From positions 16,179,769 to 16,243,768 of the forward strand of contig JAUJPP010000007.1 of assembly GCA_030562195.1 (NCBI GenBank): a DNA stretch of 64,000 nt. Direction: 5' to 3'. This stretch comes from Nipponacmea schrenckii (Eukaryota; Mollusca; Gastropoda; Lottiidae). Shown one piece after another: positions 36,615 through 48,129 of the stretch. The translations under genes were made by a program, and so were the position numbers. Position 1 is the first letter of the stretch. Every line of letters starts with the position of its first letter. The notes below the pieces were generated by a model. It was not told the DNA's origin. It did no database searches and saw only the letters and a list, made by a program, of their open reading frames with translations.

Positions 36615-38815
36615 ATGTTAAAGGAGTTACCAATGGAAGCATCTACAGTTCTACTGGAATTATTCAACACATCATGGTATAATGGTACAATTCCGGAAAG
36701 TTGGAAAACAGCAATGGTCATTCCTCTACCAAAACCGCAAAAGGACAAACATCAATGCAGTTCATACAGGCCTATTTCTCTGACCTCGACTCTATGTAAA
36801 ACATTTGAGACGATGGTCAACAATAGACTTCGATACCACTGTGAACTAAATGGTCTCATCGACCCTAACCAAAGCGGCTACAGAGAGAAACGGTCAACAA
36901 TAGATCAAATCGTTCGACTTCAACATGACATTGCTGCCCACCTCGGAAAGAAGAACTACTTCAGTGCAATATTTCTGGATTTATCCAAAGCCTTCGATTT
37001 AGTATGGGTCGATGGTCTACTTTTTAAACTTAGCAATTTTGGCATCAAGGGGCGTATGTTCCGGTGGATCCAGGACTTTCTAAAGGATCGCCAGATACAA
37101 GTCAACGTCGCCAATTCCATCAGTGAGAAGCACTCACTGGAGAATGGAACCCCCAAGGATCTGTTATCAGCCCTACCTTATTCAGCATCATGATCAACGA
37201 TCTCTCTCGGGACTATGTGCATAGTAAGGACCGATCGGTTAGCACAGCCTTATATGCAGATGATAGTTCCTTGTGGACAGGTCTCAATAACCTCAACACT
37301 GTGAAAAGTCGCATGCAAACTGCTCTGAACCAAGTTGCCAAATGGGCAAACGACTGGGGCTTCATTATTTCGGAAGCTAAAACCGTCGGGATGCTCTGCA
37401 GCAGGCGCACGGATCACAACGGTATTGACCTAAGATTGAATGGTGTGAAAATTGGGCAAGAGACAACAGTAAAATTCCTTGGCATGCACTTTGACCATAA
37501 GCTTAGTTGGAATAGCCACATCGACTATATTTGTAATCGTACAACAAAAATCTTAAATGTCATGCGTTATGTTTCAGGTACCACATGGGGAGCAGACAGA
37601 GAAGCCTTAATGATGATGTACAGGTCACTGATTCGCTCAGTTATAGATTATGGTTGCATCGTCTATGGTACAGCCTGTAATACTACACTGAAGAAACTGG
37701 ACGTTCTACAGATGAAAGCTATACGTATTGCCACCAGGGCAGCAATCGGTACAAAGAAGGAGGCACTACTTCAGGAGGTGGGAGAGAAACCCCTTTCTCT
37801 TCGGAGGGAGGAACTCTCTCTCAAATTCTGGGGGAAACTTCAGTATTTGTCCGAAAGCTGTCCAACGTATTCCAGCATCAGAAGATTCACTCGTGTCGGA
37901 AAGAACCAGATAAATCGGAGGATCTCCTATGGTCAAGCAACTTTTGATCTCTTGAGAGAGCACCAACTCGATCAAGTTAGCATCAGCCAACGACACCTAT
38001 CAGATACTCCTTTTTGGAAGGTTACCAACCCGATAGTCAACACCGAGCTGACCCAGTCCACCAACAAGCACGTGAACCCAGTGGCAGCAAGAGCGCAAGC
38101 TCTTGACCTCATCGACTCCAAGTTCGCCGACCATTTGAAGATCTACACTGATGGCTCCAAGAGTAGCACAGCTACTGGTTACGGTTTGTGTATCCCGGAG
38201 AAAGGCATCAGACTTGCCAAACGGATACCCCCACACTGCTCAGTGTTCACTGCAGAACTACTAGCTATCAGGGACGCCATAGCATGGCTATCCCTTAACT
38301 ATACGGAACCTGCCGTAATCCTGTCTGACTCACTAAGTAGCCTTCAGTCTATTTCTAACAATTTTTCTAATTGTAGGTCAGAAGTTTTAACGAACATCCG
38401 AAGTATGATTCACAACTACCAAACCAACAACAACCACCAGATCGAACTATCATGGATCCCGTCGCACGTCTTCATCCCGGGAAACGAACAAGCTGACCGT
38501 GTTGCCAAGGACAGTTTGGGTCTTGAGAATATCGAGCCTGTAAAATTCTCGTATGAAGAATTTTGCAGTCTCGTGTCCTCTAAGATCAACCAGAAATGGG
38601 ACGACATGCTAAGGAACCTCAACACCGATAGATACCAGATTGATCCGAAGATACCAAACCAAACCAAAATTAACCATCCATCTGTAGCCATCTGCAAACT
38701 GGTAACCAGAGTACGCACCAACCAAGTCATGCGAGACCATCAGTTCAATGCCATTAAATACCGATGCGGACAAGTTGCCACTCATTCAATGCACCGAATT
38801 GAAACCATCTCGTAA
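36615..38815 (+). pseudogene. Reverse transcriptase-RNase H polyprotein of the non-LTR element, broken
   Basis: Two overlapping reading frames (36615-37193 and 37190-38815). The first has the RT fingers/palm (IPESWKTAMVIPLPKPQKD, SYRPISLTSTLCKTFE, and the motif A aspartates in FLDLSKAFDLVW). The second starts after the one-base frame break and has YADDSS (motif C), the thumb region, then RNase H with IYTDGSKS, FTAELLAIRDA, ILSDSLSSLQS and SWIPSHVFIPGNEQADR, so the D-E-D-D residues are present. A C-terminal remainder continues in another frame at 38748-38951 (ending QFINTSVLNR). It is not functional as it stands. Confidence 0.88.
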
Positions 38816-39720
38816 GGCACTGACGGACTACCTGGAAACCAACGGCATACCTATCACCATACAGAATATTTTGGCTCCACCCACGGACCACTGGTACAAA
38901 ATCATGGAACTCATCTACCAATTTATCAACACTTCTGTTTTAAACAGATAGTCCAAGTTTCTTTTTACTCTTATATTATTTTATATTACTATATTATTAA
39001 TCTCCACATAAGTTTCATCGCAGAGACAAAAGAGAACAATTTTTTTTTTTTTTTTTTTTTGTGAAAGCTTTTAACCACCTCTTTTTATTTATTTTTTTCT
39101 CACATCTCCTTTTCTTCTTTCTTTTAGGTCTTCAACTCCTCCAATCAAGAACAGATAATCTAACCAAACCCAACCAAACCAAACCAAACCAACAACAACC
39201 AATAATAAATATTATGATCATAACGAGTTTTGGAAGAATGAGAAGACTGAGTTACTCACGCCACACCATCCAGGTCCATGTCATTCGACCCGACCAGATC
39301 TGAAAATTTATCAACAACCAAACCAAACCAACAGCACAGAACCATCTAATCTGAACCAATCCAACCACCAACTACTACGAATATCAACAACTACCTAGTT
39401 AGCGATATCAGCAATTGCTGGAAGCGAACGTTAACTCGCCATTTACCTACCTACCTGATACTCGACATTCTAAATCCACTACCAACGACCACCAAAGTGC
39501 AACTACCTAGTTTGCGATATCAGCAATTGATGGAAGCAAACGTTAACTCGTCAATTACCACCACCTGATACTCGACAGATCCCAGCTTACGATTACAGAG
39601 GACAGATAACCCTTCTTGGTGAAAGGTATCAACAGTCATTGGTTCAAGGCTATTAACAGGTAGTCCTCATAAATTTGAAGTATCTTTAACATACATAATT
39701 GTGAATTGGTGTAAATAAAC

Positions 39721-42223
39721 ATTTGAACCGCGTCAGAAGAGTTGTGTTTCAGTAAGGAATTGGATAAAGAAGTAGCCCTTGGCATATCCGGGCTTAGAAC
39801 ACCCCTACAATATTATGGTGTTATGTTTCCAATTAATTGGATTTTCAAATTAGGCCTACTTATTCGACACGACGAAGCGTCGCCACCATTTTGAAATTCG
39901 ATCATCGTTATTTTTATTTTTTGAAAATAATATAGAAATTCTACTGTTAGTTTTTTCTTGTCAGTTCATATTAGGATAGTGCTTCTTCATGGTTGGATTT
40001 TCATCACTTCATTAGGCTAACTGGTGACTTTATAACAACATTTTTTAAACATCCTTGTTAACTTAGGTCATATCCATAGAGTACTTATAGTTCATAATCT
40101 AGTGGAATGTTCTTGAATGAGCTTCATCAATTGTCCAATATTTGTCAAAGCCTTACTTATTCAATGAGGTTTTCTCTTATTTGTATGTGCATCATACATA
40201 TACAGACAAATTTGCACATTATAAAATTTTGTGCAAATATCCTGTTCAATAACTTTGGATTAGACTTGGTGGTGAAGTGTCTAAACTGTCAAATTGCCTT
40301 CCAGTCTCAAGCCTCTGACATAAGCTCCTAACATAAACAAAAACACATAACATTTTTTAAATTTGTTAAAAATGAAGTAGGCGTATAATTTAGTTAAGGG
40401 TGCAAACCGTTTTATAAGGGTTTTTATATGCCCTCCCTTTGCCTCATTGGACCAATGATAGGACATATAGAACAGACATGCAGTTTGTTGGGTACATTGC
40501 ATTGGGTACTGTTTAGTTATAGAAAACCGGAAGTTATCCATTGGGTACACATTATGTCATGGGGAATAGCGAGCCGGAAGAAGAGTCTGTAGCAAAACAA
40601 ACTCATATTTTGGGAAAGTTTTTACAAGCAGAACTTGTGATGGAATAAATAACAACAACAATAACATTTTTAAAATGGTATTTATTTACAAACAAGGCAC
40701 TGTAAAATACCCCAACCCACTTCTACTACCTGCTGTCGAAATACACGAGATTTGTCGGACAGTAGTAACACATACCGTAGCTAAAATTACTTATCAGTTG
40801 TTTATTTTGCTCAGATAAACTAGGCTACATGCAAATGCACCAATGTTGGTTATGCCAATTGAAAAGATACAACCTATGCCAGACATCAAGCTTAAAACAA
40901 AGAAGATTACAACACGAGAGTATTTGGATGGACCAACTTCAAACTGTATATCCAAATGGCCTAAATATCAAATATGATAATCAAATAATACCCTTTGTTA
41001 CCACCTACAGTGATACTGCCACTAATGTCTCCCTCATTGTCAAACGCCACTACCAAAGCCTTCAAAACCAATATCCTCATGTCTACAGCAAGAGACTTGC
41101 TTCAGCTTACAAAAGAAATAAAAATCTCAGTAATATCCTAGTTGATGACTTCTTTTATTTTGAATTTACTACATTGACTCTTTATTTTAATCTTTCTTAA
41201 TTTTTTATAGGTAGGCCTACATTAAAACATTTTTTATTTATCTTTAGGCGATTATTCATATATCAGAAAAAAATTATTCTAAACAAGAAAGTGCTATACC
41301 AATAACGAAAATATAGAAGAAAATTAATTCTTATATTTTCAGCTTTTTCAGTTGAAGAAATGATTCTATCACAGATAATATTTCAGAGACATCCATAACT
41401 AATGCATCTCATTATCCTAACCTTTAACTTGCCCATTGTTTTACCATAAATCTCTACTTTGTGACCCAGGCCAATTCTTTTATGAGTCTATGTCATCATC
41501 AATTTATTACATTTTCACAGATGCAGCCAGTTGTTAGAAGTTGATGAGAGTCTAGTTAATAGATTTTGCCAGTCACTAGATCCACCTGTGTTCACCTTTA
41601 TAAATTATTTTGATACTAATTTAGCACTCACTGAATTAATTCTTGTAGGCCAGTCATCTTTATTATGTTAAGAACAGCTTTAAGACCAGCTTTGTCTATT
41701 ATTAAATACAATAGGCCTACAAGGTAATTTGGTTTTGATATAAATTAGACATGTGTTTCATTGGTGAGGTAATTGTATTTCTTTTTATGTTAAGATACTT
41801 CAATCATGATCTGATAGGGTTGCTGTAGAAAGTTAGTTTAGTAATCCAACCAATCAAACAGGGGCCATATTATTGAAAACTACACTTACAATGACTTTGG
41901 TGATTCAGTTATCTGATTGGTCAACCTCTAAAATTAAATTTTTAAATCTAGTTTTGTGCTCCAATTAGATTACTGTATTTCTTAAAATCTTGTATTTTTT
42001 TTTATCTAAGTCAAGTTGTTGGGAAATTACACCTGTCATCCTTCAAGAGCTTAAACGGAATTTATGACAAACTTTTATGGCATGAATTATCTTTTCTTTA
42101 GGGGTTATCAAGCATGCATAGCCTATAAGATCAGAATTGCTTAAAGCTGTAAACACTACTATATGTTTTTTTTTTGTATATTCTCTCAAAGTGAAATTTT
42201 ATTTGTGTTTACTGTTATTTTAG
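39721..42223. other. Intergenic region between the retrotransposon and DDAH
   Basis: Contains the retroelement fragment at 40829-41200 and, presumably, an undetected 5' UTR exon of DDAH. Nothing else can be supported. Confidence 0.4.
40829..41200 (+). pseudogene. Fragment resembling the C-terminal part of GIY-YIG/RT-associated retroelement proteins
   Basis: A 123-codon ORF with RRLQHESIWMDQLQTVYPNG, then IIPFVTTYSDTATNVSLIVK, and ending AYKRNKNLSNILV. The combination of an E-x-W-x4-L-x-T-x-x-P-x-GLN-like segment, FVTTY and RNKNLSxILV is typical of invertebrate retroelement proteins that carry a GIY-YIG nuclease (Penelope-like group). That assignment is from memory of the pattern, not a search. 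No upstream RT is visible, so it is a relic. Confidence 0.4.
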
Positions 42224-42506
42224 GAAGATGTCTTGCTTTAGATACAACTATGCCTTGGTTCGAGAAATTCCCAATAGTTTGGAAACTGAGGCAGTGAGAA
42301 TAAATGATTCAGAAGCAGTTGATTTTAAACAGGCTAGACAAGAACACCAGAATTATAAAACCGTTATAGAAAAATGTGGAGTGAAGACTATTGAAGTTGA
42401 GAAAGATGAACAGTTTCCTGATTGTGTTTTTGTTGAAGATGCAGCTGTAGTTATTGGTGACAAAGCTCTAATAACACGACAAGGTCATCCTTCTCGCAGA
42501 GGAGAG
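42224..42506 (+). CDS. DDAH: DDAH exon with start codon (93 codons)
   Basis: Acceptor TTTTAG at 42223, then 4 nt of 5' UTR and the ATG at 42228. The exon encodes the N-terminal propeller blade including SLETEAVRINDSEAVDF and FPDCVFVEDAAVV. The donor GAG|GTTATA is in phase 0. Confidence 0.9.
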
Positions 42507-45463
42507 GTTATATATTTTCTTTTTTGACGTATGCCTTCAAAATTTAAATGGACATATTCCAGATATCAATTTGGAAATCTTATTGCTCTCAATAAAACCT
42601 TGAAGTTATGCAAAAAATGTTGTTCATATGCTAAAGTAAATGCTTTGGTTTTGTCCAATCCTAGAAATTCGGGTTTTATACTTTCAGGTTGGACCTATTA
42701 AAGATGTTTTAAAGAATAAGTTAGATTTGAATATTGTTGACATGTGCAATGATAATGATGATAGTACTTTGGATGGTGGAGATGTTTTATTTACAGGTTG
42801 GTACCAGTATGCTTGTAGTTCCATGTTTCCGTCAAGTTTCATTTCTCTATCATGTTATACTGTTGTGTCACCAGCTTTTGTGTTTGAGGTTTGAGATGAG
42901 GTGTTTTCTCATCTACACAGTCTAACTTATCATACGAATCTACATGTCTTTCTTACATGGAAATAGTTGAGGTAAAGATTCAAAATCACTGTGAACTATG
43001 TTCATGTGTGTTTTTTTCACAATAGAACAGTTTTTTAGTCATAAATGGCAGTTCTGGTTGTTGTTCATCTAAAATGGCGGATTGCAAAAAGGCTCAGTGG
43101 GACTTTACAAGAATAGGTAAAGGACGTTTAAGAAATTTGAAAATTAAGTTATCCAGCAATCAACTTTAGCCAGTGGTTAATCAAAATTGAGGATGAGTCT
43201 GCAGTCGCAAAATATATTAGGATCTGATTCAAATTATACAGTAAACTCAGCATAACTCGTCACCATATAACTCGAAAAATCGCCTCATTCGTACAAGATC
43301 TCTCCGAATGGATCAATTCTTTCGTTTTCCCTTCACAAAGCAGCGCTTAATATGTCGTAGGTAGTATGAAAAATCGGACTGAAATATTTGTGATACAAAT
43401 GAGAGTTTTGACAAATTTTGGATTGAAATATTTAAGGGGGAAAATCGTCAACTAACAATCATTATAACCAATGGAATTTTCCATTTTCGGTGGCTGATTT
43501 GAATCTTGTATATGTGTAAATAGTCTTCAGTTATATATTTAACCTGTACAAAAGTATTTTGAAAAAATATGTTTTATTTGAAGGTAAGGAAATACTAGTG
43601 GGATTAAGCAAAAGAACCAATAAAGGTGGCATCAAGAAATTAGCAGACACTTTTCCAGATTATCCTGTGACCAGTATACCAGTACATACCTCAGTATTAC
43701 ATTTAAAATCTATAGCTACTATGTTTGGTGAAGATACAATGGCTGTGGGTGGTAGTGTTGCTGCTAAATCCATGTTCAAGGTTCGATTTATTGATACAGT
43801 CTTATAGGGGTATATACACTTAGCTTTATGGAGCAACAATCATGCAATGTTTAGGCTTGATCCCCCCCGTCATCCTTGGGCACATTCCTATATATTGTAC
43901 ATACAATTGCTAAATCTCATCGAAAGTGTTAAAAGGGATTTTAAATGTTGTTCTAAATTTTTATCTTTTATTTTATATAAACTGAGTCTTCCAAAATAAG
44001 TGCTTTATAAGCTATTTATGGTATAATGATAATGATACGATTTCCAATGCATACGAGTTTCATGATTTGATTAAATATAGTTTATGATATGAATAATAAA
44101 CATGAATCAACCAGATAATGAAAATAAAGTTACTTGATTGATATTGGACTTAAAACTATTTTTCAGTCAATTAAAGAAAATGCCAAATTTAAATATCAGT
44201 TTATTGAATTGATCAATGACCAATCTTCAAACGGGTTATATCTAAATGGTATATTGGTACATAAAACACAAGCAGAAATTGGTGATAAAGATTATCAGGT
44301 AAGAATAAATGTAATTATTTGCATTGAATATGATAAAGTTTTTTGTTCAACTCAGTGAAATTCAAGCTTATCCCATCATAAATTCTTTTCGCGGACTGAA
44401 ATCCATTGTTTTCTAATAACTTATATGACATTCAATTTAGTAGACGGACAGGCTTAATTATTTTTTAACAGTTTATTTTTGAAATACATCAGAAAACTAG
44501 TTAAATTACTATTAATAACATTTTGTTACCTCAAAAATATGTGTTAAAATAATAAAATATTGAAACCTTGGAAAAAAAGTGTTACTTTATATCTTTTACC
44601 CCATATCGCGATATATGTTTTGTATTATGTATCGTATTGTGACCCTTGTATTGTGAATTGTATCGTATTGTGACCCTTGTATTGCGATATGTATCGTATT
44701 GTGACCCTAGTATTGTGATGTGTATCGTATTGTGACCCTTGTATTGCGATATGTATTGTATTGTGACCCTTGTATTGTGATATGTATCGTATTGTGACAC
44801 TTGTATTGTGATATGTGTTGCATTGTGACCCTTATATTGCAATATGTAACGTATTGCGAAACTTGTATTGTGATATGTATTGCATTGTGACCCATGTATT
44901 GCGATATGTATCGTATTGTGACACTTGTATTGTGATGTGTATCGTATTGTGACCCTTGTATTGCGGATTTTTGTTTTTTCGAATATTGTGACCCTTGTAT
45001 TGCGATATGTATCGTATTGTGACCCTTGTATTGCGATATGTATCGTATTGTGACCCTTGTATTGCGATATGTATTGTATTGTGACCCTTGTATTGAGATA
45101 TGTATCATAATGTGACCCTTGTATTGCGATATGAATCGTATTGTGACCCTTGTATTGTGATATGTATCATAATGTGACCCTTGTATTGCGATATGTATCG
45201 TATTGTGACCCTTGTATTGTGATCTGTATCGTAATGTGGCATGATTCACAATACCCAGCACTAATTATAATGGACAATTATAAATAGAATTATGTATTTG
45301 TGAGAGCATGCAATTAGTAGAGTTTATATTTGTCTTGTTTCAGACTATAGTATCCAGTATTAAATGTAAAAGGTTAGAGACTAGTTTAAAAGAACTATAC
45401 AAAGTAGATGGATGTTTAACATGCTGTTCTATTTTGATAAACAATGAGAAAAGTTCATCCTGA
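42228..45463 (+). CDS. DDAH: Dimethylarginine dimethylaminohydrolase (DDAH), complete, five coding exons
   Basis: Coding exons 42228-42506, 42688-42796, 43584-43780, 44167-44298 and 45344-45463 join in frame (phases 0, 1, 0, 0) into 278 residues; human DDAH1 has 285. The enzyme hydrolyses asymmetric dimethylarginine and monomethylarginine to citrulline plus a methylamine in the cytosol, relieving inhibition of nitric oxide synthase. Seen directly: FPDCVFVEDAAVV (substrate loop), STLDGGDVLFTG, VGLSKRTN, LHLKS with catalytic His169, and LTCCS with catalytic Cys266 near the C-terminus. Exon 1 starts with an acceptor (TTTTAG at 42223), so an untranslated upstream exon exists. A 31-bp minisatellite fills most of the last intron. 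AATAAA follows the stop by about 85 bp. Confidence 0.95.
42688..42796 (+). CDS. DDAH: DDAH second coding exon
   Basis: TTTCAG acceptor at 42687. Encodes VGPIKDVLKNKLDLNIVDM and STLDGGDVLFT. The exon ends one nt into a Gly codon (ACA G|GTTGGT), matching the phase of the next exon. Confidence 0.9.
43584..43780 (+). CDS. DDAH: DDAH third coding exon (catalytic His)
   Basis: The acceptor is TTTGAAG, a weak polypyrimidine tract. The exon completes the Gly codon and encodes KEILVGLSKRTNKGG, then SVLHLKSIATMF with the catalytic histidine. The donor AAG|GTTCGA is atypical but required by the homology. Confidence 0.88.
44167..44298 (+). CDS. DDAH: DDAH fourth coding exon
   Basis: TTTTCAG acceptor and CAG|GTAAGA donor. 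Encodes SIKENAKFKYQFIELINDQS, then NGLYLNGILVHKTQAEIGD, aligning with the [20 protein letters not shown] region of human DDAH1. Confidence 0.9.
44615..45240. repeat. 31-bp minisatellite, about 20 copies, in the last DDAH intron
   Basis: The unit is GTATTGCGATATGTATCGTA + TTGTGACCCTT. Since 31 is not a multiple of 3, the long minus-strand open frame cycles through all three phases, which is a repeat artefact. A short stray copy of the same motif is at about 55015-55060. Confidence 0.93.
45344..45463 (+). CDS. DDAH: DDAH last coding exon (catalytic Cys, stop)
   Basis: TTTCAG acceptor at 45343, then TIVSSIKCKRLETSLKELYK, then VDGCLTCCSILINNEKSSS and a stop at 45461-45463. The first Cys of TCCS is the nucleophile equivalent to human Cys274. 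Confidence 0.92.
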   Translation, partial: TIVSSIKCKRLETSLKELYKVDGCLTCCSILINNEKSSS

Positions 45464-45546
45464 TGGATCATTGTAATTTTATTTAGCGTATACCTCAGCA
45501 AAGATAATTTTTTAGATGATAATGTAATGTAACATACCGGTACTGA

Positions 45547-45552
45547 AATAAA
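45547..45552 (+). terminator. Polyadenylation signal AATAAA of DDAH
   Basis: Canonical AATAAA about 85 bp after the DDAH stop codon, followed by a GT-rich stretch (GTGGTGTATTTTT). This is consistent with a short 3' UTR. Confidence 0.6.
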
Positions 45553-45649
45553 GTGGTGTATTTTTATCAGATAGTATTTAATATTAAAAAGTAGAAAATA
45601 AACTTGGTCAGGTAACTGTTCTCATCCATTGTCTAATGCAAGGTAAAAT

Positions 45650-45935
45650 GAAATGATATTAATGGAGTTTTACGTCCTACTCTTCTGCACCAAGTGAAGA
45701 CGGGCAACATCATGTAGGGATACATCAATGAGGAAACTTTGACAGAACAGCTGCATTATTCTCAAGGGTTGAATCTTTAATATGCACAGCTTGTAGCATC
45801 CAGGGCCTGGTATATTGTCCTATCCAAACGTTTAGAAGCCTCTTCAATGTCAGCCCCTCCAACATGCATCACTGACAGGGGGAACCTAGACCTTAAGGTT
45901 TGTAAGCAAGCCTCAAAGCATCATGACCCCCCAAA
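45650..45935 (-). mobile_element. SINE family 2
   Basis: Begins AATGGAGTTTTACGTCCTAC and ends near the tRNA-like end (GTAAGCAAGCCTCAAAG). The body words are shared with the copies at 34.9 and 55.3 kb. Confidence 0.65.
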
Positions 45936-45989
45936 TGTAAGGTAAAGATACAGGGTTGAGTATTTGATACAATATGAGTGTTATTTATA

Positions 45990-47155
45990 TTAAATAATAT
46001 AGTCTTTAACTCTTCTCTTCAATTATGACACATAACATCATCCCTTTCTCGTAAGATTTACATTAAATAGCATTTTCTTTTACTCTTCTCTTTAATTATG
46101 ACAAATAACATTGTCCCTTTCTCGTAAGATTTACATTAAATAGCATTTTCTTTTACTCTTCTCTTTAATTATGACACATAACATTGTCCCTTTCTCGTAA
46201 GATTTACATTAAATAGCATTTTCTTTAACTCTTCTCTTTAATTATGACAAATAACATCATCCCTTTCTCGTAAGATTTACATTAAATAGCATTTTCTTTA
46301 ACTCTTCTCTTCAATTATGACAAATAACATCATCCCTTTCTCGTAAGATTTACATTAAATAGCATTTTCTTTTACTCTTCTCTTTAATTATGACACATAA
46401 CATCATCCCTTTCTGGTAAGATTTACATTAAATAGCATTTTCTTTTACTCTTCTCTTTAATTATGACACATAACATCATCCCTTTCTCGTAAGATTTACA
46501 TTAAATAGCATTTTCTTTTACTCTTCTCTTTAATTATGACACATAACATCATCCCTTTCTCGTAAGATTTACATTAAATAGCATTTTCTTTTACTCTTCT
46601 CTTTAATTATGACACATAACATCATCCCTTTCTGGTAAGATTTACATTAAATAGCATTTTCTTTTACTCTTCTCTTTAATTATGACACATAACATCATCC
46701 CTTTCTCGTAAGATTTACATTAAATAGCATTTTCTTTTACTCTTCTCTTTAATTATGACACATAACATCATCCCTTTCTCGTTAGATTTACATTAAATAG
46801 CATTTTCTTTAACTCTTCTCTTTAATTATGACACATAACATCATCCCTTTCTCGTTAGATTTACATTAAATAGCATTTTCTTTAACTCTTCTCTTTAATT
46901 ATGACACATAACATCATCCCTTTCTCGTTAGATTTACATTAAATAGCATTTTCTTTAACTCTTCTCTTTAATTATTACACATAACATCATCCCTTTCTCG
47001 TAAGATTTACATTAAATAGCATTTTCTTTTACTCTTCTCTTTAATTATGACACATAACATCATCCCTTTCTCGTAAGATTTACATTAAATAGCATTTTCT
47101 TTTACTCTTCTCTTTAATTATGAAAAATAACATTGTTCCTTTCTCGTAAGATTTA
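45990..47155. repeat. 73-bp minisatellite, about 16 copies
   Basis: The unit starts TTAAATAGCATTTTCTTTTA and includes TAATTATGACACATAACATC and CCCTTTCTCGTAAGATTTAC. Copies differ at a few positions only (TTTAC/TTAAC, GTAAG/GTTAG, CTCG/CTGG, CATC/TTGTC), and the variants cluster, which suggests local homogenisation. A final copy lies beyond an insertion at 47359-47422. Confidence 0.95.
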
Positions 47156-47355
47156 CCGTATAATTCCGAATATAGTGCGCAGGCATGTATAATGCGCACC
47201 CCTTCCTTGCCTCCGCGAAATCGGGGAAAATTCATTTACCCATGTATAGTGCGCACCCCTTTTTGCGGCAAAAACATGACTTTAAGTTGGCATTTCATAG
47301 ACACCAATATCGGGAAATAGTTGTCAATGCGTAAGTCACTATTCATAGATTTTTT
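47156..47355. mobile_element. Insertion of the ACCGTATA/GCGCA element inside the 73-bp minisatellite
   Basis: The repeat array breaks off after GTAAGATTTA at 47155, resumes near 47359 (CTCTTCAATTATG) and completes one more unit to 47422. The insert holds two ATAATGCGCACCCC / ATAGTGCGCACCCC blocks and relates to 13402-13482. Confidence 0.65.
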
Positions 47356-48129
47356 TTTCTCTTCAATTATGAAACATAACATCATCCTTTCTCGTAAGAT
47401 TTACATTAAATAGCATTTTCTTTTTTTTTTCTTTTTTATTACATGTTGTTGAAGTATAATATAAACATACACATGGTAAATATAGAGAGAGACATATCAA
47501 CAGCTGGCTGAGAGGAGGAGAGACAAGAAGGGGGTGGGGCTTTTCAATAGTTTCGATTTATTTTGGTCAAAAGTTAATTAATTTTCAATTTAGAAAAAAT
47601 TGCATTTACAAATAATGACTGCAATAAATCATTTTTTCAAAAATTTAAATGAAATCAGGAATTTAAGAAAAAACCTCAGTTAACTGGTAACGATATTGTA
47701 ATGATTGACCAATCTGATGAATGGAATACTAACATAAACTTGACCCCACCATTTCAATAATTCTGCAAACATAATTTACTCTTATAGATCGTGATGTTAG
47801 CTAGGTCTGTCCCTACCCAGTACCTTCCACACGACGATATGAAATGCTGGTAGCGTTCACCCCCAAAAAAATTAGTCTTACCCCCAGTTTAAATTCAAAT
47901 TCTTAAATGTCTAATACAATTGCCCCAATGACAATTCTGTAGCAACTTATAATTAAAGAAACACTACTAATATCAGTAAACGAGGAACTTGGTAGATGAA
48001 GAACTCTCTCCCCCTCCTCTCATTCTTCCATCCCCTTCATAGAAAACAATGACATACAGAATACAGATCTATGTATAATTCTTACATGGAAATAACACAC
48101 ACAAACTTCCTCTACTTAATAAGCCAAAT

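Larger units (their letters stand above)
36355..39720 (+). mobile_element. 5'-truncated, frameshifted non-LTR retrotransposon (I/Jockey-like, with RNase H)
   Basis: The body holds a reverse transcriptase (about 36600-37700) and an RNase H domain (about 38120-38510). No endonuclease domain is visible upstream, so it is 5'-truncated. Breaks: a shift near 36527, a one-base deletion in a C run near 37153 just before the RT active-site region, and another shift near 38750-38800. The noncoding 3' part has a run of about 22 T at 39039-39060, CCAAA-type repeats (39150-39200), and two copies of a CAACTACCTAGT...GATATCAGC unit (39385-39580). That unit is the same motif as the 60-bp minisatellite at 58.2 kb. 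The exact 3' end is uncertain. Confidence 0.85.

Noticed and set aside
43240..43500. Possible pogo-like terminal repeat (AGTAAACTCAGCATAACTCG) in a DDAH intron
   Set aside because: A matching inverted end could not be found nearby, so no element is called.
44582..45261. Minus-strand open frames with HNTRVTI-type repeats
   Set aside because: They arise from the 31-bp minisatellite in the DDAH intron, a unit that has no stop in any minus-strand phase.
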